Of a stretch of 5,887 nt of DNA, positions 1-5,350 are shown one piece after another. The translations under genes and the position numbers were made by a program. Source of the stretch: Clostridia bacterium (GTDB lineage Bacteria > Bacillota > Clostridia > Christensenellales > CAG-314); contig JAFTNE010000100.1 of NCBI GenBank assembly GCA_017452035.1, positions 1 through 5,887 of the forward strand, read 5' to 3'. Numbering within the stretch: position 1 is the first letter of the stretch; the number at the start of each line of letters is the position of its first letter. Below the pieces are notes generated by a model. It saw nothing but the letters and a program-made list of their open reading frames with translations, did not search any database and was not told where the DNA came from.

Positions 1-1
1 A

Positions 2-832
2 AAAACCACTCGTGAGTATTTGCAAAAGTACTCCGATGTTGCCTACTACAACACTGCTTGCAAGCGCAAAGAGTTTATCTACTACCTTATCTATGTAGAT
101 GGCAAAAATGTTGGCTATTTAGAGCTGGAACCCAAACGCTACTTCAAGCAGTTTTACATCAACTACGTTTTTGTGGAAGAAGAGTACAGACGCAACGGCT
201 ACTCCAAATTGCTGTTTGAGTACGCAGTGGAAGATATTCGCAAAAACTTCCCCAACATTTGGACAATTTCTGCCGTACCTGCATTTATTGAGGGCAAATA
301 CTTTTTGGAAAGCGTAGGCTTTTTGCCAGATATTTTTTGGCATTCGGCCGTTACCCCCGGTTGCTTTTGTATCTACTACCTATATGATGAGCATATTTTT
401 CTACTGGACCAACCAGAGTACGAACTACTTTGTGGCAACGATTACAACTACAAGTTGTGTGGTGTAAAACGCTATGTCCAGTTGGTGCGCCAAGCAAAGG
501 CAAAGGACCCCAATTTTAGTGCCAAAAACTACGCCTACTTTGTTGCCCATCGCAAAGAGCCTCGCAAGTATACTCGCAAGCACAAACCCACCAAGTACGA
601 TAGTCTTATTTTGCCAACCTTCGACACCCCAAGTTTCGATGTTTTTTCGGGAGACGTATCCACTTTTGATACCCCACCAGCATTTGATGCTGGTCCATCG
701 TTTGATGATATTGGTGGACCAAGTTTGGATATTTCAACCTCATCACCCACACCCGAGCAAACAAAGCCAGCAGAAGTGCCAAGTCTATTTACTGACGAGT
801 ACATTGCAAACTATATGAAGTATCTCGACTAA
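2..832 (+). CDS. GNAT-family N-acetyltransferase with Phe-Asp-repeat tail (5' end outside window)
   Basis: The frame is open to the left edge (codons from base 2 read KTTREYLQKY) with no convincing start codon or ribosome binding site, so the N-terminus is missing; the TTG at 20 is probably internal. Numbering from that TTG, residues about 20-120 look like a GNAT acetyl-CoA-dependent acetyltransferase fold. EEEYRRNGYSKLLFEYA (about 53-69) fits motif A, with RRNGYS as the pyrophosphate-binding loop, and KYFLESVGF (about 93-101) fits the final strand-helix motif usually written FYxxxGF. A basic patch (about 177-192) follows. A Pro/Ser/Asp-rich, probably disordered tail (about 199-250) then repeats Phe-Asp at 201, 206, 216, 222 and 228, and the protein ends in a short amphipathic segment (SLFTDEYIANYMKYLD). 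The acetyl acceptor is unknown. The family call is fairly safe; the tail's role is unknown. The stop is TAA. Confidence 0.8.
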   Translation, partial: KTTREYLQKYSDVAYYNTACKRKEFIYYLIYVDGKNVGYLELEPKRYFKQFYINYVFVEEEYRRNGYSKLLFEYAVEDIRKNFPNIWTISAVPAFIEGKYFLESVGFLPDIFWHSAVTPGCFCIYYLYDEHIFLLDQPEYELLCGNDYNYKLCGVKRYVQLVRQAKAKDPNFSAKNYAYFVAHRKEPRKYTRKHKPTKYDSLILPTFDTPSFDVFSGDVSTFDTPPAFDAGPSFDDIGGPSLDISTSSPTPEQTKPAEVPSLFTDEYIANYMKYLD

Positions 833-867
833 GAACAAAACGCATAACATATAAACAGAATTTCAGC

Positions 868-893
868 AAAAGGTCTAACTTTGTAGATTTTTT
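868..893 (+). terminator. weak candidate terminator after the GNAT gene
   Basis: AAAAGGTCTA and TAGATTTTTT can pair around a 6-nt loop (ACTTTG), starting about 36 bases after the GNAT stop. The stem has one G-C pair and two G-U wobbles, and its right arm is itself the T-run, so it is weak. If it fails, the next rightward terminator is at 1012-1041. Confidence 0.3.
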
Positions 894-903
894 AATTTTG
901 CTA

Positions 904-932
904 TTGACTTTTGCACCCACCTGTTATATAAT
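904..932 (+). promoter_or_regulatory. strong vegetative (sigma-A type) promoter of the small RNA
   Basis: TTGACT (904-909) and TATAAT (927-932) are separated by 17 bp: a perfect -10 and a 5/6 -35 at the best spacing. Transcription would begin near 938-940, at the base of a hairpin. No ORF of useful size follows before the terminator at 1012-1041, so the product is probably non-coding. CTATTGACTTTTG (901-913) recurs exactly at the lipoprotein promoter (5348-5360). Confidence 0.7.
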
Positions 933-967
933 AAAAACACCCAGAGGCGGTAGGGCGCCCCTGAGTG
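933..967 (-). terminator. intrinsic terminator for leftward transcription
   Basis: Read on the minus strand, CACTCAGGGGCG (967-956) pairs with CGCCTCTGGGTG (949-938) around the loop CCCTAC. The stem has 12 bp, including two G-U wobbles, and TTTTT (937-933) follows directly. The same two positions are A-C mismatches on the plus strand, so the hairpin is better formed in leftward RNA. The only leftward gene candidate upstream is the small ORF at 1196-1044, giving a 3' UTR of roughly 110 nt. Confidence 0.65.
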
Positions 968-1041
968 CTTTGTCAGCTCTATTTGAATCCTAAGCTGACT
1001 TATTTGCTTGTAGACTGTTTGCGTCAGCAGACAGTCTTTTT
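938..1041 (+). ncRNA. candidate small RNA of about 100 nt, three hairpins, own promoter and terminator
   Basis: The segment lies between a near-consensus promoter and a strong intrinsic terminator and has no sensible ORF. Hairpin 1 (938-967) pairs CAC/GTG, CAG/CTG and GGCG/CGCC around GTAGGG, with two A-C mismatches. Hairpin 2 (972-999) pairs GTCAGCT with AGCTGAC around a 14-nt loop. Hairpin 3 (1012-1037) is the terminator. GTCAGC occurs in hairpin 2 (972-977) and again across the hairpin 3 loop (1023-1028), so GCTGAC (994-999) has two possible partners. I could not match it to 6S, SRP, tmRNA, RNase P or a known riboswitch. It could act in trans, or be antisense to the 3' UTR of the leftward small gene that ends at 1044. 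Alternatively, the segment may be only two overlapping convergent terminators. Confidence 0.5.
1012..1041 (+). terminator. intrinsic terminator for rightward transcription
   Basis: AGACTGTTTGC (1012-1022) pairs with GCAGACAGTCT (1027-1037) around the loop GTCA. The stem has 11 bp with one G-U wobble that would be an A-C mismatch on the other strand. The T-run is 1037-1041. It ends the small RNA and would also stop read-through from the GNAT gene. Confidence 0.8.
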
Positions 1042-1043
1042 CT

Positions 1044-1196
1044 TTATTGAGTTATGTGCTCAAAGAGTTGGCCAATTTGTTCCCATGTCCAACCTTTTTG
1101 TCTAAGATACTCAATCAATTTGTTAATTGTCTTATCCGGTATCATTGTTAGACCTTTTGGCATTTCATTTGTTGCACCAAAAGTCTTTTGCAACAT
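1044..1196 (-). CDS. hypothetical small protein (33-50 residues) on the minus strand
   Basis: From the first ATG (1196) the frame encodes 50 residues ending in TAA at 1046-1044. Other in-frame ATGs are at 1163 (39 residues) and 1145 (33 residues). The 1145 start follows AAAAGG at 7 nt. The 1196 start has GGAAGG about 16 nt upstream, which is long. The start is therefore uncertain and the outer limit is given. The C-terminal part, DKTINKLIEYLRQKGW followed by TWEQIGQLFEHITQ, reads like two short amphipathic helices with a turn at KGW, resembling a small helix-turn-helix protein. There is no signal peptide or membrane segment. A leftward promoter with consensus TTGACA (1269-1264) and a leftward terminator (967-933) frame it. 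I do not recognise the family. The protein-like composition and flanking signals favour a real gene, but a chance ORF this short cannot be excluded. Confidence 0.5.
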   Translation of the reverse strand: MLQKTFGATNEMPKGLTMIPDKTINKLIEYLRQKGWTWEQIGQLFEHITQ

Positions 1197-1234
1197 CCAA
1201 AGGCACTAATTTCCTTCCCTTTTTGCACAAAATG

Positions 1235-1243
1235 TGTTATACT
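1235..1243 (+). promoter_or_regulatory. extended -10 promoter of the membrane-protein gene
   Basis: TGTTATACT is an extended -10 (TGn followed by TATACT, 1238-1243). No good -35 lies 16-18 bp upstream (TTCCCT at 1215-1220 is poor), as is common for extended -10 promoters. Transcription would start near 1250, giving a leader of about 55 nt that contains the AGGAGG site at 1295-1300. Confidence 0.5.
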
Positions 1244-1269
1244 ACAACAAAAGGACAAAAACCTGTCAA
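1241..1269 (-). promoter_or_regulatory. candidate leftward promoter of the small ORF
   Basis: On the minus strand TTGACA (1269-1264) is a perfect -35. After 17 bp comes TGTAGT (1246-1241), a 4/6 match to the -10. Transcription would start near 1234, about 38 nt before the ATG at 1196. The -10 overlaps the -10 of the rightward promoter (1238-1243). Confidence 0.4.
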
Positions 1270-1305
1270 ACAAGTTAAAAGTACTTATAACATTAGGAGG
1301 AAACT

Positions 1306-2235
1306 ATGTGGAGAAATCTTAAATTTTACTTGGGCATTTTGCTGATGTGCGTGGGATGTATCATCCCAATGGCAATTTTTAACCTTCCCGAAGAGGCCGT
1401 TGGTGGTGCCGGCGCATTGGTTGTATTTTTTGCAGGTGGTGGCTTGCTGGGTGCAATTTTCAGCATGTACAACGAAGAGTACTCTGCCAACATGGACGAA
1501 TACGAAGAGCGTAAAATGTCCGTTTGGTCGGTGATATTTTCCGTTGTGGCCGTTGCGTTGAACGTACTTATGCACATCCTCTACAAAGATTCGTCCTTGT
1601 TTGGCATTGGTAACTTTTTGATAGATTTCAGTGGCAACGTTGGTGAGTTTTACCTACGTTTATTGACGGTTATTGTATCTGGCTTGTCCCTTTTCCCATT
1701 GTTTTTGATGTCCGTTGGCCAAGTGGATACAGCTGTGTACGACTGGAAACGCACAACGTACATCGATGGCGTAGAGGTAAAAAGTGAAATTGTTTCCCAC
1801 TCCTGTGACGAATCTAAAGTGGCGTACTTCTTTACAACAGTGCTTGTAGCAACTGCTGGTATTGTTGGTTGCTCGTTGTCCGTTATGATTTTGGTATTGG
1901 GCTTGAACATTGGTTCCTTTATTGATGGCAAACTCAAAAAACTTCCCATCACTTTGGGCGTTATAATCGCATTGGTTATCACAGCATTTGGCGTGGTAAA
2001 CGTGATGGGTTTGGATGTTACTGGTGCTGATTTAGCCATCAAAATTGCTTGCGAAATTCTTCCAATGGTGTTTGCAGGACTAACAACGTTGTTCTTTGTT
2101 TGGTATTTCCATGCCGAGTTTTTGGGCAGAGTAATGCCAATGATCATTGCCGTTTTTATGATGATTTTTATTAGTTGGATTGCAAGCTTCGGCTTGGGCG
2201 CACTTATTAGTCAAATCCCCGTTTGGTTGGCATAA
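1306..2235 (+). CDS. polytopic membrane protein of unknown function
   Basis: The ATG at 1306 follows AGGAGG (1295-1300) by 5 nt, which fixes the start; the protein has 309 residues. Hydrophobic segments at about 7-25, 31-54, 73-93, 115-138, 173-200, 214-235, 244-268 and 275-300 suggest eight membrane helices. The second is Gly-rich (AVGGAGALVVFFAGGGLLGA). Two hydrophilic stretches stand out: an acidic loop at 56-70 (NEEYSANMDEYEERK) and a longer one at about 139-170 with DWKRTTYIDGVEVKSE and a Cys-Asp-Glu. I see no ABC, MFS, rhomboid or other transporter or protease signature, and no cleavable signal peptide. The gene is a single-cistron unit, with its own promoter upstream and a strong terminator 17 bp after the stop. 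Reality of the gene is near certain; function is unknown. Confidence 0.9.
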   Translation: MWRNLKFYLGILLMCVGCIIPMAIFNLPEEAVGGAGALVVFFAGGGLLGAIFSMYNEEYSANMDEYEERKMSVWSVIFSVVAVALNVLMHILYKDSSLFGIGNFLIDFSGNVGEFYLRLLTVIVSGLSLFPLFLMSVGQVDTAVYDWKRTTYIDGVEVKSEIVSHSCDESKVAYFFTTVLVATAGIVGCSLSVMILVLGLNIGSFIDGKLKKLPITLGVIIALVITAFGVVNVMGLDVTGADLAIKIACEILPMVFAGLTTLFFVWYFHAEFLGRVMPMIIAVFMMIFISWIASFGLGALISQIPVWLA

Positions 2236-2251
2236 CAGTTAGATATTTAAC

Positions 2252-2283
2252 AAGGCGATAGGCACCTGCTTATCGCTTTTTTT
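2252..2283 (+). terminator. intrinsic terminator of the membrane-protein gene
   Basis: GCGATAGGC (2255-2263) pairs with GCTTATCGC (2268-2276) around ACCT, a 9-bp stem with one G-U wobble that further A-U and G-U pairs can extend outward. Seven Ts (2277-2283) follow. It separates this gene from the tldD-tldE operon. Confidence 0.9.
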
Positions 2284-2290
2284 ATTTAGT

Positions 2291-2405
2291 GTCAAATTTT
2301 GTTTACGGCGAGATTGTTGAGGTTTTGATGGGAACAATATCAAATTTTAGCTCGGCGTCAACACAAATTACCTAAATTTATAACAAATTGCGTCAAATTG
2401 TTTAC
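2291..2405 (+). repeat. imperfect direct repeat upstream of tldD (2291-2306 and 2392-2405)
   Basis: GTCAAATTTTGTTTAC (2291-2306) and GTCAAATTGTTTAC (2392-2405) match except for two extra Ts in the first copy. The second copy overlaps the -35 of the tldD promoter. It may be a repeated binding site or a chance A/T-rich match. Nothing else was identified in the 222-bp gap apart from the terminator and the promoter. Confidence 0.35.
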
Positions 2406-2429
2406 AACAAAAGGCTTTGCTGATAAAAT
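2401..2429 (+). promoter_or_regulatory. promoter of the tldD-tldE operon
   Basis: TTTACA (2401-2406) and TAAAAT (2424-2429) are separated by 17 bp. TGA directly before the -10 gives an extended TGnTAAAAT element. Transcription would start near 2436, leaving a leader of about 23 nt that carries AGGAGGT (2445-2451), 7 nt before the tldD ATG. The leader is too short for a riboswitch. Confidence 0.65.
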
Positions 2430-2458
2430 AGAAACATATTATTTAGGAGGTAATAAAA

Positions 2459-3874
2459 ATGAGTGTAAAACATCAACAAGTTTTTGGCATCACACCTCAG
2501 GTTGCCAAACAAATCTTGCAAGTTGCTCTCTCCACTGGTGGACAGTTTGCCGAAGTGTTTATGGAAAGCGCCACCAACGAAGTTTTCCGTATGCGTCAAG
2601 GTAAGCTTGAAAGCACAAACCTTTCCAACGTTAAAGGCGCAGCAGTACGCGTAATTAAGGAGGGTACCGAAGTTAGCGCATCCGTTACCATTGCCACTGC
2701 CGAAAAGCTCCTCGAAACTGCAAAAACATTGGCAGATAGCTTTGTTGGCGAAAAGACAACGGACGTTGCTGAATTTGTAGAAAAGGAAGTTAACATTGTT
2801 GTAAACCCACGTCAAGTTCGTGGTGACGATATTTCCAAAGAACTGGACCTTCTCAGTGGTGCAACACGTGGCGCAAGAGAGTACAGTGACGAAATTGTTC
2901 AAGTAATTGCTCTTTTAACCAAAAACGAACGTAACATCTTTGTTTTTGCAAGTGACGGAACGTGGCAAACGGACTACCGTTGCAACACACGTCTTATTTG
3001 CCAAGCAATTGCATCTGATGGCAAAGATATGCAAAACGGTTCTAACTCCTTTGGTCGCAACCAAGGTATGGAAATGTTTGATGGCTTTGACCCAGTTGCG
3101 TTTGGTAAAGAGGCTGCTTTCAACGCAGTGGAAATGCTCCACGCCGAAGAAATGCAAGGTGGCGAAATGCCCGTTGTTATTCACAATGGCTTTGGTGGTG
3201 TAATTTTGCACGAGGCTTGCGTTCACGGTCTTGAGGCTACATCCGTTGCCAAGGGTATGAGCGTATTTTGTGGCAAGCTTGGTCAAAAAATTGCCAGCGA
3301 CATTGTAAACGCCGTGGATGATGGCTCTCAACTTGACCTTTGGGGCTCTATCAACGTAGATGACGAAGGTACACCTTCCAAACGCAATTTGCTTATTGAA
3401 AACGGTGTTTTGAAATCGTACTTGGTAGACAAGCGCAATAGCTTTAAGATGAATCATCCAATTACTGGTTCTTCTCGCCGTGAGTCCTACAAGTACCAAA
3501 CAACATCTCGTATGACAAACACCTACTTTTTGCCAGGGGACTCCACCTTTGAAGAAATCATTGCCAACACCAAGTTTGGTTTGTTTGCAAAGGAAATGGG
3601 TGGTGGCTCCGTTAACCCAGCAACAGGCGAATTTAACTTTGCTGTAAACGTTGCCTACATGATTGAAGATGGCAAAATTACCCGTCCAGTAAAAGGTGCA
3701 ACACTTGTTGGCTCTGGCAAAGACGTTTTGTTGCGCATCGACATGATTGCAAACAATCTCGAATACGGCTACGGCATGTGTGGATCTCAAAGTGGATCCA
3801 TCCCCACAATTGTTGGTCAACCTACAATCAGAGTTTCTCACATGACAGTTGGTGGCAAAGGAGGTAACAAGTAA
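2459..3874 (+). CDS. tldD: metallopeptidase TldD, catalytic subunit of TldD/TldE
   Basis: The protein has 471 residues, close to the 481 of E. coli TldD, and starts at an ATG 7 nt after AGGAGGT. TldD and TldE form a cytosolic heterodimeric zinc peptidase that cuts unfolded peptides; in E. coli it matures microcin B17 and affects the antitoxin CcdA. The N-terminal domain (about 1-130) is followed by the catalytic half. The zinc motif HEACVHGLEA is at 251-260 (His251, Glu252, His256), and the third ligand of the family is Cys441 in GYGMCGSQSG. Other conserved blocks are DDEGTPSKRN (301-310), LIENGVLKSYLVDK, RRESYKY, RMTNTYFLPGD (351-361) and GGGSVNPATGEF (381-392). Oddly, position 255 is Val (GTT) where the family normally has Gly (HEAxGH). 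The gene overlaps tldE by one base. The family call is essentially certain; full activity is not, because of Val255. Confidence 0.96.
   Translation: MSVKHQQVFGITPQVAKQILQVALSTGGQFAEVFMESATNEVFRMRQGKLESTNLSNVKGAAVRVIKEGTEVSASVTIATAEKLLETAKTLADSFVGEKTTDVAEFVEKEVNIVVNPRQVRGDDISKELDLLSGATRGAREYSDEIVQVIALLTKNERNIFVFASDGTWQTDYRCNTRLICQAIASDGKDMQNGSNSFGRNQGMEMFDGFDPVAFGKEAAFNAVEMLHAEEMQGGEMPVVIHNGFGGVILHEACVHGLEATSVAKGMSVFCGKLGQKIASDIVNAVDDGSQLDLWGSINVDDEGTPSKRNLLIENGVLKSYLVDKRNSFKMNHPITGSSRRESYKYQTTSRMTNTYFLPGDSTFEEIIANTKFGLFAKEMGGGSVNPATGEFNFAVNVAYMIEDGKITRPVKGATLVGSGKDVLLRIDMIANNLEYGYGMCGSQSGSIPTIVGQPTIRVSHMTVGGKGGNK
3857..3865 (+). promoter_or_regulatory. ribosome binding site of tldE inside the tldD 3' end
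   Basis: AAAGGAGGT, a near-perfect Shine-Dalgarno sequence, lies inside the tldD codons for the Gly-Lys-Gly-Gly tail, 8 nt before the tldE ATG. With the TAATG overlap this points to translational coupling, suited to equal amounts of the two subunits. Confidence 0.8.
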
Positions 3875-5202
3875 TGACATTAGATCAAATTATCAAACGT
3901 GGTCTCGAACTCGGTCTTGAGGCAGTGGAAGTTTACGCATCCACAACGGAAAGCAACTCACTAAAACTTGACGAAGGCAAACTTGAGTCCTACTCCATGA
4001 AGGAATTGTTCAGCGTGTCTATTCGTGGTCTCAAAAATGGCAAAATGGCAAACGTTGTTGCAGAGTCCTTGGATGACCAAGTTATCGAAAGCTTGTTGCA
4101 AGCACTTGCTCGCAATGTAGACCAATTGGACGCAACTGAACCCGAGTTTATGTTTGAGGGTGGTAGCACATACCAACCAGTAGAAGAACTCAAATCCAAC
4201 TACAAAGACTACACCGTTGCCGACAAGGTTGCATTGCTCAAAAAGTTAGAAAGTGCCTGCCTTGCCGTTAGCGACAAAATTGTAAAGGTAGGTTACTGCC
4301 AATACAGCGAAACAGCTCGCAAAGTTCAACTCAAAAACTCCAAAGGTTTGGATCTTTCTCAATCCTACTCCTACATTTCCACCTTTGTTGGACCACTTGC
4401 AGCGCAAGACGGTCAAACAGCCGTAGGTATCAGTGGAGATATCAACACCGACTTTAACGCTATCGAAGTGGATCGTATGATTGCCGAGTCCACCCAAACA
4501 GCCCTCGACCAATTGGGCGCAGGTAGTATCGAAACAGGCAAATACCCAGTAGTATTCAAGCGTGACGTTGCAAGCGAAATTTTGTCGGCATTTTCCTCCG
4601 TATTTCTTGGCGACTCTGCTTTGCGCAAGATGACAATTCTTACCGACAAAGTAGGCCAAAAGGTATTTGGAGAAAACATCACAATTTGTGATGATCCTTT
4701 CTGTGACGTTGCACTTATCAAAAGCTCCTTCGATGACGAAGGCGTACCATGTGTATCCAAAAAGGTTGTAGAAAATGGCGTATTCAACGGCTTTATGCAC
4801 ACACTTAAAACTGCCAACTTCTTTGGACAAAAACCCACTGGTAACGGCTTTAAGTCAGGAGGTGGTGCAATATCTGCACAGCCAACAAACATGTACCTTC
4901 AACAAGGCAGTCTTACCAAGGACGAGATTATTGCAACGGTGGAAGACGGCATCTACGTAACTGACGTTGGTGGCTTGCACGCAGGTCTAAACCCAATTTC
5001 CGGCGACTTTAACGTTCAAGGCTCTGGCTTTGTTATCAAAAACGGCAAAATCGATCGTCCAATTACATTGTTTGTTGTTTCCGGCAACTTTTACGAAATG
5101 ATGAACAACGTAGATCACATTGGTAACGATATCGAAAAACGCTTTGTTGGCGTTGCTTGCCCAACTTTGAAAATCAAGTCTTTGGCAATTTCTGGTAAAT
5201 AG
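3874..5202 (+). CDS. tldE: TldE (PmbA) subunit of the TldD/TldE peptidase
   Basis: The protein has 442 residues (E. coli TldE/PmbA has 450). The ATG (3874-3876) shares its A with the tldD stop TAA. The N-terminal domain (LDQIIKRGLELGLEAVEVYAS, with KLDEGKLESYS at 31-41) matches the substrate-binding domain common to both subunits. There is no HExxxH motif, as expected for TldE, which holds the substrate and completes the chamber while TldD carries zinc. C-terminal family blocks include SFDDEGVPC (285-293), NGVFNGFMHTLKTA (301-314), the Gly-rich loop SGGGAISAQPTNMYL (328-342), ISGDFNVQGSGFVIKNGKI (375-393) and SGNFYEMMNNVDHIGND (403-419). The gene ends in TAG and is followed by a terminator at 5278. 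No peptide precursor gene that could serve as a dedicated substrate is visible, so a general peptide-turnover role is the simpler reading. Confidence 0.95.
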   Translation: MTLDQIIKRGLELGLEAVEVYASTTESNSLKLDEGKLESYSMKELFSVSIRGLKNGKMANVVAESLDDQVIESLLQALARNVDQLDATEPEFMFEGGSTYQPVEELKSNYKDYTVADKVALLKKLESACLAVSDKIVKVGYCQYSETARKVQLKNSKGLDLSQSYSYISTFVGPLAAQDGQTAVGISGDINTDFNAIEVDRMIAESTQTALDQLGAGSIETGKYPVVFKRDVASEILSAFSSVFLGDSALRKMTILTDKVGQKVFGENITICDDPFCDVALIKSSFDDEGVPCVSKKVVENGVFNGFMHTLKTANFFGQKPTGNGFKSGGGAISAQPTNMYLQQGSLTKDEIIATVEDGIYVTDVGGLHAGLNPISGDFNVQGSGFVIKNGKIDRPITLFVVSGNFYEMMNNVDHIGNDIEKRFVGVACPTLKIKSLAISGK

Positions 5203-5277
5203 TCGCAATTTTCCAAGTACTTTGGTAGTATGTAGATTATTATCACACCTTACTAATACACAATACAATTTACGCAC

Positions 5278-5309
5278 AAAACGAGGTTGAGAAATCGGCC
5301 TCGTTTTTT
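5278..5309 (+). terminator. intrinsic terminator of tldD-tldE
   Basis: ACGAGG (5281-5286) pairs with CCTCGT (5299-5304). Two T-G wobbles can extend the stem inward, leaving an 8-nt loop, and AAA/TTT pairs extend it outward. The T-run is 5304-5309. It begins about 75 bp after the tldE stop. Confidence 0.85.
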
Positions 5310-5350
5310 ATTGGCAAACTGCTGTTTGCTGTCGCCCTTGGCTCAAACTA

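Noticed and set aside
676..721. Inverted repeats in the GNAT tail (ACCAGCAT/ATGCTGGT at 676-694, TGGTCCA/TGGACCA at 691-721)
   Set aside because: They fall within codons of the repeated Phe-Asp/Gly-Pro tail and have no T-run, so repeated codons explain them better than an RNA element.
933..1041. Riboswitch controlling the membrane-protein gene
   Set aside because: A strong terminator, about 265 bp of spacer and a separate promoter lie between it and the gene, so cis control over it is unlikely.
938..1041. tRNA, 6S, SRP or CRISPR repeat identity for the structured segment
   Set aside because: There is no cloverleaf, no GGAAGGAAGCAG-type SRP loop, no long central-bubble rod and no repeated units with spacers.
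1127..1345. Plus-strand 72-codon frame before the membrane-protein gene
   Set aside because: It runs out of frame over the ribosome binding site and start of the real gene, has no ribosome binding site of its own and has unprotein-like composition.
2915..3880. Long minus-strand open frame (321 codons) opposite tldD
   Set aside because: It lies entirely antisense to a clearly conserved gene, and its Cys/His/Asn-rich composition is that of a shadow frame.
4246..4892. Two minus-strand open frames (194 and 159 codons) opposite tldE
   Set aside because: Both are shadows of tldE with no ribosome binding site or recognisable domain.
5314..5329. Perfect small hairpin GCAAAC-TGCT-GTTTGC after the tldE terminator
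   Set aside because: It has no T-run on either strand and no partner elsewhere in the window; probably chance.
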